NCBI GenBank assembly: GCA_949291545.1
Contig: CASEWB010000007.1
Coordinates: 179,271 to 243,270 of the forward strand
Length of the DNA: 64,000 nt
Source of the DNA: an uncultured bacterium
GTDB lineage: Bacteria; Elusimicrobiota; Elusimicrobia; Elusimicrobiales; Elusimicrobiaceae
Direction of reading: 5' to 3'
A program made the position numbers and the translations under genes. Shown piece after piece: positions 16,573 through 25,337 of this stretch (its first letter is position 1; each line of letters starts with the position of its first letter). Below the pieces are notes generated by a model. That model ran no database searches. It was not told the DNA's origin and saw only the letters and a program-made list of their open reading frames with translations.

Positions 16573-17022
16573 ATGAAAAAACTTTTACTCGCGGCCTTTG
16601 TGGCTGCTTTGGGCGTATCTGCTTGTTCGTCGGGCAATTCCAACACCAAAACCGCTGACGGAACCAACTATTCTTCCAGCGAAGCCAAATACCAAATCAT
16701 TGACCAAGAATTTGACAATATGCTCGCGCCTGAGGCCGATTACGATTCTATCCCCGCGTACGAGCTGCAAGCCTGCGGCGATTCTTACCTGCCGCCTGCT
16801 ACCACCGTGTTAAAAGGGGCTACTAAACCCGCCGCTAAAAAACCGGCTAAAAAGGCGTCCTCGTCCTCGGCCGCGTCCGAAAAATCTTCTTCGGAAGTGA
16901 ACACGACCAAAAAAGTCGTCAACAATACCAACATTTATTACATTAATGGCGACGCGCCGGCTTCTTCCACCACCACGACTACCACCTATTCCAGCGAAGA
17001 AGCCCTGCCGGATACCCTGTAA
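16573..17022 (+). CDS. Small lipoprotein of unknown function
   Basis: A 149-residue lipoprotein: MKKLLLAAFVAALGVSACSS has a textbook lipobox (VSAC). After a Ser/Thr-rich start comes an acidic stretch (IIDQEFDNMLAPEADYDSIP), a Lys/Ala/Pro segment (KPAAKKPAKKASSSS) and a Thr/Ser-rich tail. This low-complexity, basic middle could bind the cell wall, in the way lysine/proline-rich lipoproteins do, but that is inference. AAGGAG marks the start. nadA begins seven bases after its stop without a ribosome site of its own, so the two are probably co-transcribed. Confidence 0.75.
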   Translation: MKKLLLAAFVAALGVSACSSGNSNTKTADGTNYSSSEAKYQIIDQEFDNMLAPEADYDSIPAYELQACGDSYLPPATTVLKGATKPAAKKPAKKASSSSAASEKSSSEVNTTKKVVNNTNIYYINGDAPASSTTTTTTYSSEEALPDTL

Positions 17023-17028
17023 TTTTTT

Positions 17029-18072
17029 ATGCTTCAGACGTTAACTAAAGAAGCTCAGCTTACCGAAGAAGCCCATAGACTCTATGGGCTTCTTAAATCT
17101 GTGTCCAAAGAGGACGGCTCCCGCTGGACGTATGAAGACTGCTTGGCCGCCGCTCCCTATACCCTTTCCATTAATCAGTTTAAAAAAGAAAAAAACGCCG
17201 TTATTTTGGCCCATTCCTATACCACGCCGGACCTGGTGTACGGCGTAGCGGATTACCGGGGGGACTCCTACGAACTGGCCCTAAAAGCGCGTGATTCGTC
17301 GGCGGATATGATTGTTTTTGCCGGGGTATGGTTTATGGCGGAAACCGCCAAAATTTTAAACCCGCATAAAAAAGTGCTTATCCCGGCGGGGCATGCGGGC
17401 TGTTCTTTGGCGGACGCAATTACTGGGGCCGAAATGCAGCAGCTGCGGGCGCAGTATCCCGGTGTGCCAGCCTTGTGCTACATTAACAGCGTGGCGGAAG
17501 TAAAAGCCCATTGCGACGCGTGCGTAACTTCCGGCAATGTGTTTGACATTGCCCAAAAGCTGCCGGGAAAGGAATTGATTTTTGTGCCTGATTTGCTGAT
17601 GGCAAAAAATCTGGAAGCGGAACTTGTCCGCCGCGGCACACCTAAAAAAATTATTGCGGCCGGCGGTTCGTGCTGTGTGCACGACAAATACCAGCCGCAC
17701 GACGTGGAAAAACTCCGTGCCCAATACCCTGGCATTAAAGTAGTGGCCCACCCGGAATGCCCGATAGAGGTTTGCCGCTTGTGCGATTATGTAGGCAGTA
17801 CCAAGGGTATGACGGCGTATGTGGCCGGGTCGGACGCCGAAACATTTGGCATGCTGACCGAATTTGGCTTGGTGAACCGGCTGGAAGCGGAATTCCCGCA
17901 GAAAAAATTTGTCTGGCCTTTTGGCGTGTGCCGCTCCATGAAGCGCAACACGCTGCAAAATACTTTGGAAGCCTTGATTGACCCACGCCCCGAACAGGTG
18001 GTGGAAGTGGCCCCCGCCGTGGCGGCCGAGGCCAAAAAAGCAATTGATAAAATGTTTGAGTTAGCCCAATGA
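17029..18072 (+). CDS. nadA: Quinolinate synthase
   Basis: Condenses iminoaspartate with dihydroxyacetone phosphate to quinolinate in de novo NAD synthesis, using a [4Fe-4S] cluster. The 347-residue protein shows KNAVILAHSYTTPDLVYGVA, FAGVWFMAETAKILNP and three cluster-cysteine regions: HAGCSLADAITG, AAGGSCCVHDKY and PFGVCRSMKRNTLQ. Its stop overlaps the nadC start by four bases (ATGA), a tight two-gene operon. nadB (aspartate oxidase) is not in the window, so iminoaspartate must come from an enzyme encoded elsewhere. Confidence 0.95.
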   Translation: MLQTLTKEAQLTEEAHRLYGLLKSVSKEDGSRWTYEDCLAAAPYTLSINQFKKEKNAVILAHSYTTPDLVYGVADYRGDSYELALKARDSSADMIVFAGVWFMAETAKILNPHKKVLIPAGHAGCSLADAITGAEMQQLRAQYPGVPALCYINSVAEVKAHCDACVTSGNVFDIAQKLPGKELIFVPDLLMAKNLEAELVRRGTPKKIIAAGGSCCVHDKYQPHDVEKLRAQYPGIKVVAHPECPIEVCRLCDYVGSTKGMTAYVAGSDAETFGMLTEFGLVNRLEAEFPQKKFVWPFGVCRSMKRNTLQNTLEALIDPRPEQVVEVAPAVAAEAKKAIDKMFELAQ

Positions 18073-18902
18073 TACTGGATAAAATTATAGAACTTGCTCT
18101 CTTGGAAGATTTGAGCCTGGGGGATATTACCTCCGATACTATTTTCACACCCGAAAACCGCGCCAAAGCGGCTATTTTCGCCAAAGAGGATTTGGTCCTG
18201 TGCGGTATGGAAACGGCCCGCGAGGTTTTCCGCGCGGTGGACGAAGAAATCGTTTTTACGCCCCTTAAAAAAGACGGGGACGATGTAAAAAAAGGCGAAA
18301 AAGTGTTGGAGCTGGAAGGCCGCACCCTTTCCATTTTAAAGGCCGAACGCACCGCGCTTAATTTTATGCAGCGCCAAAGCGGTATTGCCACCGCGGCGCG
18401 TGAATATGCGGCAGTGGGCAAAAAATACGGCGTAATGATTGTGGATACACGCAAAACCCAGCCCGGTTTGCGGCGGTTGGATAAATATGCCGTCCGAGTA
18501 GGGGGGGCCCGCAACCACCGCATCAGTTTAGCCGACAGCGTAATGATTAAAGACAACCATATCGCGGCGGCGGGTTCCATTACGGCGGCCGTCAAAAAGA
18601 TTAAAGACGTTATCGGCCATACACCTAAAGTGGAAGTGGAAACCACCACATTGGAAGAAGCAAAAGAAGCCTTGGCCGCGGGCGCGGATATTATTATGCT
18701 GGACAATATGACGCCCCAACAGGTGGCGGCTTGCAAAAAGGAAATCGCCGGCCGCGCAGTGATAGAAGTTTCCGGCGGAGTAAACAAAAACAATTTGGAG
18801 GCTTATTGCCAAGCTGCGCCGGACGTGATTTCCATGGGGGCGCTGACGCATTCCGTTCCCGCCAAAGATTTGAGCTTAAAAATTGTACAATATATCAGTT
18901 AA
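18069..18902 (+). CDS. nadC: Nicotinate-nucleotide diphosphorylase (carboxylating)
   Basis: Quinolinate phosphoribosyltransferase: quinolinate plus PRPP gives nicotinate mononucleotide, CO2 and pyrophosphate. The 277-residue protein is full length, with ALLEDLSLGDITSDTIF at the N-terminus, ERTALNFMQRQSGIATAA, VDTRKTQPGLRRLDKYAVRV (substrate-binding Arg/Lys cluster), NHRISLADSVMIKDNH, EVETTTLEEAKEAL and a terminal VSGGVNKNNLEAY. It overlaps nadA by four bases and is followed 28 bases later by the aminotransferase gene. Confidence 0.95.
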   Translation: MILDKIIELALLEDLSLGDITSDTIFTPENRAKAAIFAKEDLVLCGMETAREVFRAVDEEIVFTPLKKDGDDVKKGEKVLELEGRTLSILKAERTALNFMQRQSGIATAAREYAAVGKKYGVMIVDTRKTQPGLRRLDKYAVRVGGARNHRISLADSVMIKDNHIAAAGSITAAVKKIKDVIGHTPKVEVETTTLEEAKEALAAGADIIMLDNMTPQQVAACKKEIAGRAVIEVSGGVNKNNLEAYCQAAPDVISMGALTHSVPAKDLSLKIVQYIS

Positions 18903-18930
18903 GGTAAATTGAAGAATTGTGGAGCTGTAA

Positions 18931-20136
18931 ATGAATTATAATAAGTTGTTTTCCCAGGTAGTCAGCCGCTCCAAAGCGTCCGCTATCAGAGAACTTTTAA
19001 AAGTTATCTCCCGCCCCGAAATTATTTCTTTTGCGGGGGGGTTGCCGGATCCGGATTTGTTTCCGACGAAAGAAGTGTCCGATATTATGGGCAAAGTCGT
19101 GGCTAATTCGCCTAAAGAAGCGCTCCAGTATGGAACGACGGAAGGGCAGGATTGCCTAAAGAAAGAATTAATTAAATTGCTTAAGCAAACGGAACAAATT
19201 GATGTCACCCCGGAACAGTTGTTGGTGGTTTCTGCCTCGCAGCAGGCGCTGGATATGACGGCGCGTTTGTTTGTAAACCCCGGCGATGCCATCATTACCG
19301 CGTGCCCAACCTATTTGGGGGCTTTGCAGGCTTTCCATGTGGCGGGGGCGGATATTTTAGGCGCCGAAAGCGACGAATACGGCGTATTGCCGGAAGATTT
19401 GGAAGCTAAGTTAAAAATCTTGCAGGCCCAGGGCCGCCCGTGCAAATTTGTGTATTTAGTGCCGGATTTCCAAAACCCGACGGGTACTACTATCCCGGAA
19501 GAACGCCGCTTGAAAATTTTGGAAATTGCTAAAAAATACGATACTTTTATTTTGGAGGACTCCCCTTACCGCCAAGTCCGTTTCGAAGGGACCTCCCCGC
19601 GCACTTTTTACGCGCTGGACGAAAGCCGCAGCCATGTGGTAACGTTGTTTACGTTTTCCAAAGTATTTGTGCCCGGTTTCCGCTTGGGATACATTATCGG
19701 GCCGGAAGAAGTGATCCGCAAATACGTTATTTTAAAGCAAGCTATGGATTTGTGCACCTCGCCTATTTTGCAGTTGGCCACGGCGGAATATTTGCGCCGG
19801 GGGCTGCTGTTGGCACATGTGGACCAGATTATTGCCGCCTACCGCGAAAAACGCGATTTAATGCTTAAAACGCTGGAAGAAATTATGCCTAAATCCGTTT
19901 CGTGGACGCGCCCGGAAGGCGGGTTGTTCTTGTGGCTGACTTTGCCCAAACATATGGACGCTACAAAACTGCTTGCCAAAGCCATTGAAAACAAAGTGGC
20001 GTATGTGGCCGGGGTGGATTTTTACCCCGCGGGGGATGTGTTTAACGATATGCGCTTGAATTTTTCTTATTCGTCCAAAGAACAAATTGTGGAAGGGCTA
20101 AAGCGCCTGGCACAGACGATTAAGGATAATTTATAA
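18931..20136 (+). CDS. PLP-dependent aminotransferase, fold type I (class I/II)
   Basis: A 401-residue aminotransferase of the group that includes LysN (2-aminoadipate aminotransferase) and the catalytic domain of MocR regulators; no DNA-binding domain is attached. Visible motifs are SFAGGLPDPDLFP, LVVSASQQALDMTAR, VPDFQNPTGTTIPEERR (cofactor-binding Asn), EDSPYRQVRF (Asp/Tyr) and TFSKVFVPGFRLGYIIGP with the Schiff-base lysine. The substrate is uncertain: aminoadipate, aromatic or branched-chain amino acids are all possible. GGAG precedes the ATG. It may be co-transcribed with nadAC and ends at a strong terminator. Confidence 0.88.
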   Translation: MNYNKLFSQVVSRSKASAIRELLKVISRPEIISFAGGLPDPDLFPTKEVSDIMGKVVANSPKEALQYGTTEGQDCLKKELIKLLKQTEQIDVTPEQLLVVSASQQALDMTARLFVNPGDAIITACPTYLGALQAFHVAGADILGAESDEYGVLPEDLEAKLKILQAQGRPCKFVYLVPDFQNPTGTTIPEERRLKILEIAKKYDTFILEDSPYRQVRFEGTSPRTFYALDESRSHVVTLFTFSKVFVPGFRLGYIIGPEEVIRKYVILKQAMDLCTSPILQLATAEYLRRGLLLAHVDQIIAAYREKRDLMLKTLEEIMPKSVSWTRPEGGLFLWLTLPKHMDATKLLAKAIENKVAYVAGVDFYPAGDVFNDMRLNFSYSSKEQIVEGLKRLAQTIKDNL

Positions 20137-20144
20137 CCGTATAG

Positions 20145-20172
20145 AATTCCGGGTGTTAAGCCCGGAATTTTT
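20145..20172 (+). terminator. Intrinsic terminator after the aminotransferase gene
   Basis: AATTCCGGG / CCCGGAATT with a 7-nt loop and a T-rich tail. Confidence 0.85.
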
Positions 20173-20266
20173 ATTTGTAGTTTGTCTGCCCGGCGGAAAG
20201 CCGTTCCGCTTGCGGAAAATAACTTAAACAGCTTTTTGGGGTTGGTGGAGGAGCCTGGTGGCCCAT

Positions 20267-20289
20267 AAAAACGCCCGCTTGCGCGGGCG
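20267..20289 (-). terminator. Intrinsic terminator of the OsmC-like gene
   Basis: CGCCCGC-TTGC-GCGGGCG, followed on the minus strand by TTTTTATGG. Confidence 0.8.
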
Positions 20290-20308
20290 CTAAAACGGGC
20301 GGCGGCTG

Positions 20309-20695
20309 TCAGTTCCCGTCCCGCACGACGGAAATTTCGTGCGTTATTTTTACATGCCGCGCCACCAAACAGCGTTTGGCTACTTCCACCAAGGCGTTTT
20401 CGTATTTTTCCGGAAAGTCCGGCGGCAGGTGGATAAAAACTTTTATTTTATCAATGACGTACTCATTGATATTCCATTCGGGTTCCAACGTCAGATAAAC
20501 CGTTTCGGGCAGGTTATGCTGTTTTAAAAAATTCAGCACAAATACGCCGCTGCAACTGCCTAGCGAAGCCAAAAACAAATCAATAGGCGTAGGAGCGCTG
20601 GACTCCCCGCCGTGTTCCTTGCTTTGGTCGGTTAGAATGTCAAAATTTTTGACGTGAACATTTACTTTTTTGTTTCCCGCAAAGGTGATTTTCAT
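20309..20695 (-). CDS. OsmC/Ohr-family protein
   Basis: A 128-residue protein of the OsmC fold. Members often reduce organic peroxides with a Cys pair. Here the first cysteine is in LASLGSCSGVFVLNFLKQ on the expected long helix and the second in VAKRCLVARHVKITHEI, close to the family's CPVH-type position. The N-terminal EHGGESSAPTPIDLFLASLG matches the family consensus. It is more like the YhfA branch than Ohr itself, whose substrates are poorly known. It is a single gene with its own terminator. Confidence 0.82.
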   Translation of the reverse strand: MKITFAGNKKVNVHVKNFDILTDQSKEHGGESSAPTPIDLFLASLGSCSGVFVLNFLKQHNLPETVYLTLEPEWNINEYVIDKIKVFIHLPPDFPEKYENALVEVAKRCLVARHVKITHEISVVRDGN

Positions 20696-20770
20696 ACCCC
20701 CGGCTCCTTGCTTATAAGATAAAGGTGTGTAATAAGTATAATTGCCGACGGGAAAAAATCAAGCCCCCCG

Positions 20771-20830
20771 GGGCGCAGGCCAGAGGGACCAAGAGACCTG
20801 GTCGAGAATGGGTCTAAAGACCCTGGCGCC
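20771..20830. other. Multi-hairpin intergenic element with palindrome copy 2
   Basis: An outer stem GGCGC (20772-20776) / GCGCC (20826-20830) encloses two perfect hairpins, GACCA-N7-TGGTC (20787-20803) and GGGTCT-AA-AGACCC (20810-20823). It lies about 40 bases upstream of the gene at 20870. It resembles a small structured RNA or a dispersed palindromic repeat, not a tRNA. Confidence 0.45.
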
Positions 20831-20869
20831 GTGCGCGGAGATTTTTCAAAATTATAATAAGGGATAATT

Positions 20870-21814
20870 ATGAAAAAAATTATTATTTTGTTTATTGTCG
20901 CTGTATTGCTGCCCCAAGGCGTTTGTGCCCAGAAACAGTGGGAACAGGTTTTTCGGGCGGCTACTTGTTCCGCCGGGGCCAAGATGTTCCGGCCGCTTTC
21001 CAATGCCTCTATTGAACGGCTGGTGGCACGCGGCCACAGCGGGTTAGTGCTGCGCCGGGCATTGGGGGTAACGGTTCAACGCAATTATCCGGCTGCGTCT
21101 ATTTTAAAAGACGGCGAATTAAACCGCGTGCTTTTGCGCCAAGCGTGGAAAGAAATGGCTGTAAATAAGTACCGCTGGGAAGAAGGCAATACCTTGGGTT
21201 TAAATACTTGGCTGATTGTGCTGGCGCACCGGATTCGGGAAGGGATAAAAGTAAACCCCGATATTCTAAAAATTATGGAACAAGAGCTGAACCTGGCCCA
21301 ACAGGACGCTGAGCGAGAGTTTATCAAGCGCTACCAATATGTTCGTTTTGCGCCGGATTACCAGGATAATCCCGCGTTTTTGGACCTGCTGGGAGAGTCG
21401 GTGGCTCAACGTTTGGAAACGCGCGTTTTGCCCCGGTTAAGTACGGCGGACCGCGTCCGTTTTTTGCAAGTATTGATGCGGGGGGTCTTTGCCAGCCCGG
21501 TAAACTGGCAGGAAGTGCATATCGCTTTTTTAGGCCAAGAAATCCGTGAAGCTCTAAGCGCTTGTGGCAAAAATATGCAGCAAGTGGAGTGGTACGGCGA
21601 AATGAAAAAAGCTATGCGGGAATGTTCCCGCCACACAGCCTACGAAGCGGCTAAATTCAATATTACATCGGTTAATAAATTGCGCGAAATGTTTATCGAG
21701 GATTTACGGGAGGCTTCCCCTCGTTTTACGGCGGATCCAAACGTATACAAGGAGTGGAATATGCTGATAAAGTTCCTGGAAAATAAACAAAAAAACCGCA
21801 TTTATACACCGTAA
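20870..21814 (+). CDS. Secreted protein of unknown function
   Basis: A 314-residue protein with a signal peptide (MKKIIILFIVAVLLPQGVCA, cleavage before QKQWEQ). The mature part is predicted mainly helical and rich in Arg, Glu and Leu (for example IERLVARGHSGLVLRRALG and IKVNPDILKIMEQELNLAQ), with three scattered cysteines. I do not recognise a family or catalytic motif. A TATAAT (20853-20858) and a very short leader with AAGGGA precede the ATG. A strong terminator follows, so it is monocistronic. Confidence 0.75.
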   Translation: MKKIIILFIVAVLLPQGVCAQKQWEQVFRAATCSAGAKMFRPLSNASIERLVARGHSGLVLRRALGVTVQRNYPAASILKDGELNRVLLRQAWKEMAVNKYRWEEGNTLGLNTWLIVLAHRIREGIKVNPDILKIMEQELNLAQQDAEREFIKRYQYVRFAPDYQDNPAFLDLLGESVAQRLETRVLPRLSTADRVRFLQVLMRGVFASPVNWQEVHIAFLGQEIREALSACGKNMQQVEWYGEMKKAMRECSRHTAYEAAKFNITSVNKLREMFIEDLREASPRFTADPNVYKEWNMLIKFLENKQKNRIYTP

Positions 21815-21829
21815 ATCTTGTTTATTTTT

Positions 21830-21863
21830 AAAAGCCCCGCCTGGCGACAGGCGGGGCTTTTTT
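21830..21863 (+). terminator. Intrinsic terminator after the 20870 gene
   Basis: Perfect 14-bp stem AAAAGCCCCGCCTG / CAGGCGGGGCTTTT with loop GCGA. Confidence 0.93.
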
Positions 21864-21948
21864 GCAAACCGGCTTTAGCAGCCTGGCCGGCGGCGGCGCA
21901 AAAAGGGGGGAATTTTCCGCCGTACTGTGTTGGACAATAAGGCCATAA

Positions 21949-21975
21949 AAAAGCCCGGGCTAAGCCCGGGCTTTG
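21949..21975 (-). terminator. Intrinsic terminator of the phosphate transporter operon
   Basis: Hairpin AAGCCCGGGC / GCCCGGGCTT, followed on the minus strand by TTTTTTATGG. Confidence 0.85.
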
Positions 21976-21987
21976 GTTTAAAGTGCT

Positions 21988-23034
21988 TTAGAACAGGCTT
22001 GTTTTTAACCAATAGCTGAGTGCCGATATTACCGCCGCGGCGGGAATGGTGATAAACCAAGCCCACACAATGCGGTTGGCTACCCCCCAGCGCACGCAGG
22101 ACAAGCGGCGCAGGGAGCCAATCCCTACAATAGCACCGGTGATGGTGTGGGTGGTGCTTACGGGCACGCCCATAACCGAGGCAATAAAGAGCGAAATAGC
22201 CGAGCCCGATTCGGCGCAGAAGCCGTCCACCGGGCGCAGACGGGTGATTTTTTGGCCCATCGTTTTGACAATTCTCCATCCGCCCGACAAAGTGCCCAAG
22301 GCAATCGCTCCGTGGCACAAAAGCACCACGGAAAGAGGCACAATGAACGCCCCTTGCGCTACGGCGTGCATTTCTTCGTGGGTAAGCAGAAAATTGCGTA
22401 TCGGGGCGACTTCGCTCCCAGCCAGGCCGCCCAACAGGAGCATACTGATAATACCCATCGTTTTTTGCGCGTCATTTCCGCCGTGTCCCAACGAATAGGC
22501 CGCCGCCGATAAAAGCTGCCCTTTGCGGAACCAATGGTCCACTTTGTAGGGGTTAAACGGACGGCAAATGTTAAACACGATAATTCCTATAATCGTGCTC
22601 AGCAGGAAGCCTAATAACGGAGAGAGAAAAATAAACAAGACCGTTTTCAGAATACCGCCTGCCATCAGCGCGTTTACGCCGCCTTTTACAAAGCCGGCGC
22701 CAATCAGCCCGCCGATTAGGGCGTGGGACGAGCTGGACGGAAGCCCCCACCACCAGGTGAGGATATTCCACACGCAAGCGCCCATCAGCGCACCAAATAC
22801 CAGGTTGGAGTCTACAATATGGATATCCACAATGCCCGCTCCAATGGTTTTGGCCACGCCGGTATGGAACACTAAAAACGCGACGAAGTTGAAAAACGCC
22901 GCCCACGCTACTGCTACTTTAGGCGATAATACCCGTGTGGAAACCACGGTGGCTACCGAGTTGGCGGCATCGTGGAACCCGTTTAAATAATCAAAAAACA
23001 ACGCTAAAATGATTAAGAATAATATCCAAAGCAT
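21988..23034 (-). CDS. PiT-family inorganic phosphate transporter
   Basis: A 348-residue low-affinity phosphate (metal-phosphate) carrier in the inner membrane. The two inverted PiT signatures are present: FDYLNGFHDAANSVATVVST near residue 15 and YSLGHGGNDAQKTMGIISML near residue 190. Ten hydrophobic segments can be followed, with GLPSSSSHALIGGLIGA and GVPVSTTHTITGAIVGIG as the paired half-repeat motifs. It lies 14 bases downstream of the DUF47 gene, the usual operon partner of PiT transporters, and ends at a strong terminator. Confidence 0.93.
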   Translation of the reverse strand: MLWILFLIILALFFDYLNGFHDAANSVATVVSTRVLSPKVAVAWAAFFNFVAFLVFHTGVAKTIGAGIVDIHIVDSNLVFGALMGACVWNILTWWWGLPSSSSHALIGGLIGAGFVKGGVNALMAGGILKTVLFIFLSPLLGFLLSTIIGIIVFNICRPFNPYKVDHWFRKGQLLSAAAYSLGHGGNDAQKTMGIISMLLLGGLAGSEVAPIRNFLLTHEEMHAVAQGAFIVPLSVVLLCHGAIALGTLSGGWRIVKTMGQKITRLRPVDGFCAESGSAISLFIASVMGVPVSTTHTITGAIVGIGSLRRLSCVRWGVANRIVWAWFITIPAAAVISALSYWLKTSLF

Positions 23035-23048
23035 ATTTGGGCCCTGCC

Positions 23049-23666
23049 TTAGTTGTTCTTAACCAGAATAGATTCCACCATATTGGCGGCGTGCTCGCAA
23101 TTGTCCGTCACTTGTTCGGCCAGCTCATAAAGTTCTTTTTGTTTGATAACCATCAACGGGTCTTTTTCGTTTTCGAACAAGGAGGAAATCGCCTCGTCGC
23201 GCAGGACATCGCCTTCGTTTTCCAAACGGTTGATTTCTACGCATTGCAGGAGGGTTTCTTTCATGTTTTTATTGCTGCGCAGCGAGGCTAAGGCCTTTTG
23301 CAGCGCTTTGGCCGTGGATTCAATGGTGGCGGCCATCTTGCGGCTGAATTCCGTCGGTTTTTGGATTTTGTATAAGCAGAACCGATTGGTGATTAAATAA
23401 ATCCCGTCTATAATATCGTCCAAGCGGTTGGCCAGGGCTAAAATATCTTCCCGGTCGAAGGGGGTGATAAATGTTTCGTTTAAGGTGTTAATAGTGGTGT
23501 GGGTCAGTTCATCGCCGTAGTGTTCCAGCTCGTGCATCTCGCGGACGTTTTCGGGCGTAAATTCCCCTTTGTCCACGAGTTTTTTGTAAAACTCGGCGGC
23601 ACGGACGATGTTTTCGGTTTGTTTGTCAAACAAGTCAAAGAATTTTACTTCTTTCGGTAAGAACAT
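23049..23666 (-). CDS. DUF47 / PhoU-like accessory protein
   Basis: A 205-residue all-helical protein of the DUF47 (TIGR00153) family, related to PhoU. It is thought to regulate the PiT transporter encoded next to it. Characteristic acidic segments include HELEHYGDELTHTTINTL, ITPFDREDILALANRLDDII and EINRLENEGDVLRDEAISSL, the probable metal-binding E/DxxxD-type motifs on paired helices. It is the first gene of a two-gene operon with the transporter; GGAG stands before the ATG. Confidence 0.9.
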   Translation of the reverse strand: MFLPKEVKFFDLFDKQTENIVRAAEFYKKLVDKGEFTPENVREMHELEHYGDELTHTTINTLNETFITPFDREDILALANRLDDIIDGIYLITNRFCLYKIQKPTEFSRKMAATIESTAKALQKALASLRSNKNMKETLLQCVEINRLENEGDVLRDEAISSLFENEKDPLMVIKQKELYELAEQVTDNCEHAANMVESILVKNN

Positions 23667-23776
23667 AGGTTATTACTCCATTTAGTATTAATTTTATTTT
23701 TCATCTTACTTCTTGCGGGCCCGGCGCGCCGTAGCGGCCGGGAGGGTACGGCATTTACTGCGAAATCGTATTAAAA

Positions 23777-23805
23777 ACGCCCGTTTGCAAATGGCAAACG
23801 GGCGT
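23777..23805 (-). terminator. Intrinsic terminator of ackA
   Basis: ACGCCCGTTTGC / GCAAACGGGCGT perfect stem, followed on the minus strand by TTTTTAATACG. Confidence 0.9.
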
Positions 23806-23814
23806 AAACAAAAA

Positions 23815-25179
23815 CTAGTTTTTCAACTCCTGCTTAAGCTGCTCGGGCAAGTTAATAGCGGCTTTTAATAAGAAAGGACGCTTTTTAACTTCTTCTATAA
23901 AGGCTGCATCGCGCAGTTTGTTGCGGTAGTCTTTCTCCTGGAAGATGTAGCGGAACTTGGTATACACGTCGTATGTCCCGGCCAGGAGGGCCACAATATC
24001 TTGCACGCCCACGATTTCTTCGTCCGTGGGAATGACAAAGATTTTTACTTTAGAGTTGTCCGCCGAGATGCAGCATTCGGCTTTGTTGGTATCGGCGGCG
24101 TTGTTGCGTTCTTCGTCTAACACGATGCCGAAGTTTTCCAACCCTTTTAAAATCATTTCGCGGATATTGGTGGCGCGTTCGCCTACGCCGGCGGTAAAAA
24201 CGATGCTGTCCAGCCGGCCCAGGGCGGCCATGTAGGCGCCGATGTATTTTTTCACGCGGTAGCATTCCACTTCCAGCGCCAGTTTGCACAGTTCGTCGCC
24301 GTTGGCGGCGCCTTTGCGCACGTCACGCTGGTCGGCAAAGCGGTCGCCGGTGAGGGCATACATACCACTTTTTTTGTTCAAAATTTTGTACATTTCGTCC
24401 GGGCTCATATTCAGCTTTTTCATCATATGGAAGCAGATGGACGGGTCCATATCGCCGGAGCGGGTGCCCATTACAAGCCCTTCTAACGGGGTGAGGCCCA
24501 TGCTGGTGTCCAGGCACTGGCCGTTTTTCACGGCCGTCACGCTGGCGCCGGCGCCAATGTGGCAGACGATGGTGTTTACTTCGTCCACATTTTTGCCCAA
24601 AAGCACCGCGGCGCGGCGGGAGGTGTACAAAACGGAAGAACCGTGGAACCCGTAGCGGCGGATTTGATAATCGGTATACCATTTGCGCGGCAACGCATAC
24701 ATATAAGAAGAAGCCGGCATGGTTTGGTGGAAAGCGGTGTCCATTACGCACACATGGGTGACGTTCGGTAGCAGCGCGCGGGCGGCTTCAATGCCCATAA
24801 TATGGGCGGGGTTGTGCAGGGGGGCCAAGTCGGAAATATTTTTGAGTTCTTCCACGACTTTATCGTCCACGATAACAGATTTGGCAAATTTCCCGCCGTG
24901 CACGATGCGGTGGCCTACGGCGCTTATGACGTTGATGTTTTCAATGACGCCGTGTTCCTTGTCGGTCAAGGTTTCAATCACCAAGTTGATGGCGTCTTTA
25001 TGGTCTTTGCAATTGCGTTTTAGTTCAAAGGTGGGGTACCCGTTGCGGTCCTGTGAAATGAAGGACCCTTCAATGCCGATGCGTTCCACCGCGCCGGCGC
25101 AGAGGCTTTTCTTCTGGTCCCAGTCGTATACGCTGTATTTGACCGAAGAACTGCCGCAGTTTAAAAATAATATAATCAT
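23815..25179 (-). CDS. ackA: Acetate kinase with C-terminal extension
   Basis: Interconverts acetyl phosphate plus ADP and acetate plus ATP, the ATP-yielding last step of acetate fermentation. Motifs include FLNCGSSSVKYSVYDW, AVGHRIVHGGKFAKS, MDTAFHQTMP, YGFHGSSVLYTSRRAA, GAGASVTAVKNGQCLDTSMG, GTRSGDMDPSI and FTAGVGERATNIRE, so the catalytic core is complete. At 454 residues it is about 50 longer than usual: after the normal end near VGVQDIVALLAG there is a charged tail (TKFRYIFQEKDYRNKLRDAA onward). No pta gene is adjacent. A downstream-proximal AAGGA site precedes the ATG. Confidence 0.95.
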   Translation of the reverse strand: MIILFLNCGSSSVKYSVYDWDQKKSLCAGAVERIGIEGSFISQDRNGYPTFELKRNCKDHKDAINLVIETLTDKEHGVIENINVISAVGHRIVHGGKFAKSVIVDDKVVEELKNISDLAPLHNPAHIMGIEAARALLPNVTHVCVMDTAFHQTMPASSYMYALPRKWYTDYQIRRYGFHGSSVLYTSRRAAVLLGKNVDEVNTIVCHIGAGASVTAVKNGQCLDTSMGLTPLEGLVMGTRSGDMDPSICFHMMKKLNMSPDEMYKILNKKSGMYALTGDRFADQRDVRKGAANGDELCKLALEVECYRVKKYIGAYMAALGRLDSIVFTAGVGERATNIREMILKGLENFGIVLDEERNNAADTNKAECCISADNSKVKIFVIPTDEEIVGVQDIVALLAGTYDVYTKFRYIFQEKDYRNKLRDAAFIEEVKKRPFLLKAAINLPEQLKQELKN

Positions 25180-25337
25180 ATGGATAAATTCCTTTTTGCT
25201 CCCAGGCGGGAGCGGAAAATTTGCGGAGGAAAACCCTCCCTCATTATTATTGTAGCAAAAAGCCAGCCAGGCGTGAACCGGATTTTTGGGCTTGCGTGCG
25301 CGGCGGCAGTTTGTTAGTATGGCTGTAAGGAGATTTT

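Noticed and set aside
20787..20823. tRNA-like fold (hairpins, GGTCGAGAAT resembling a T-arm)
   Set aside because: The arms do not match tRNA lengths, the T-loop consensus and acceptor stem are missing and no anticodon arm fits.
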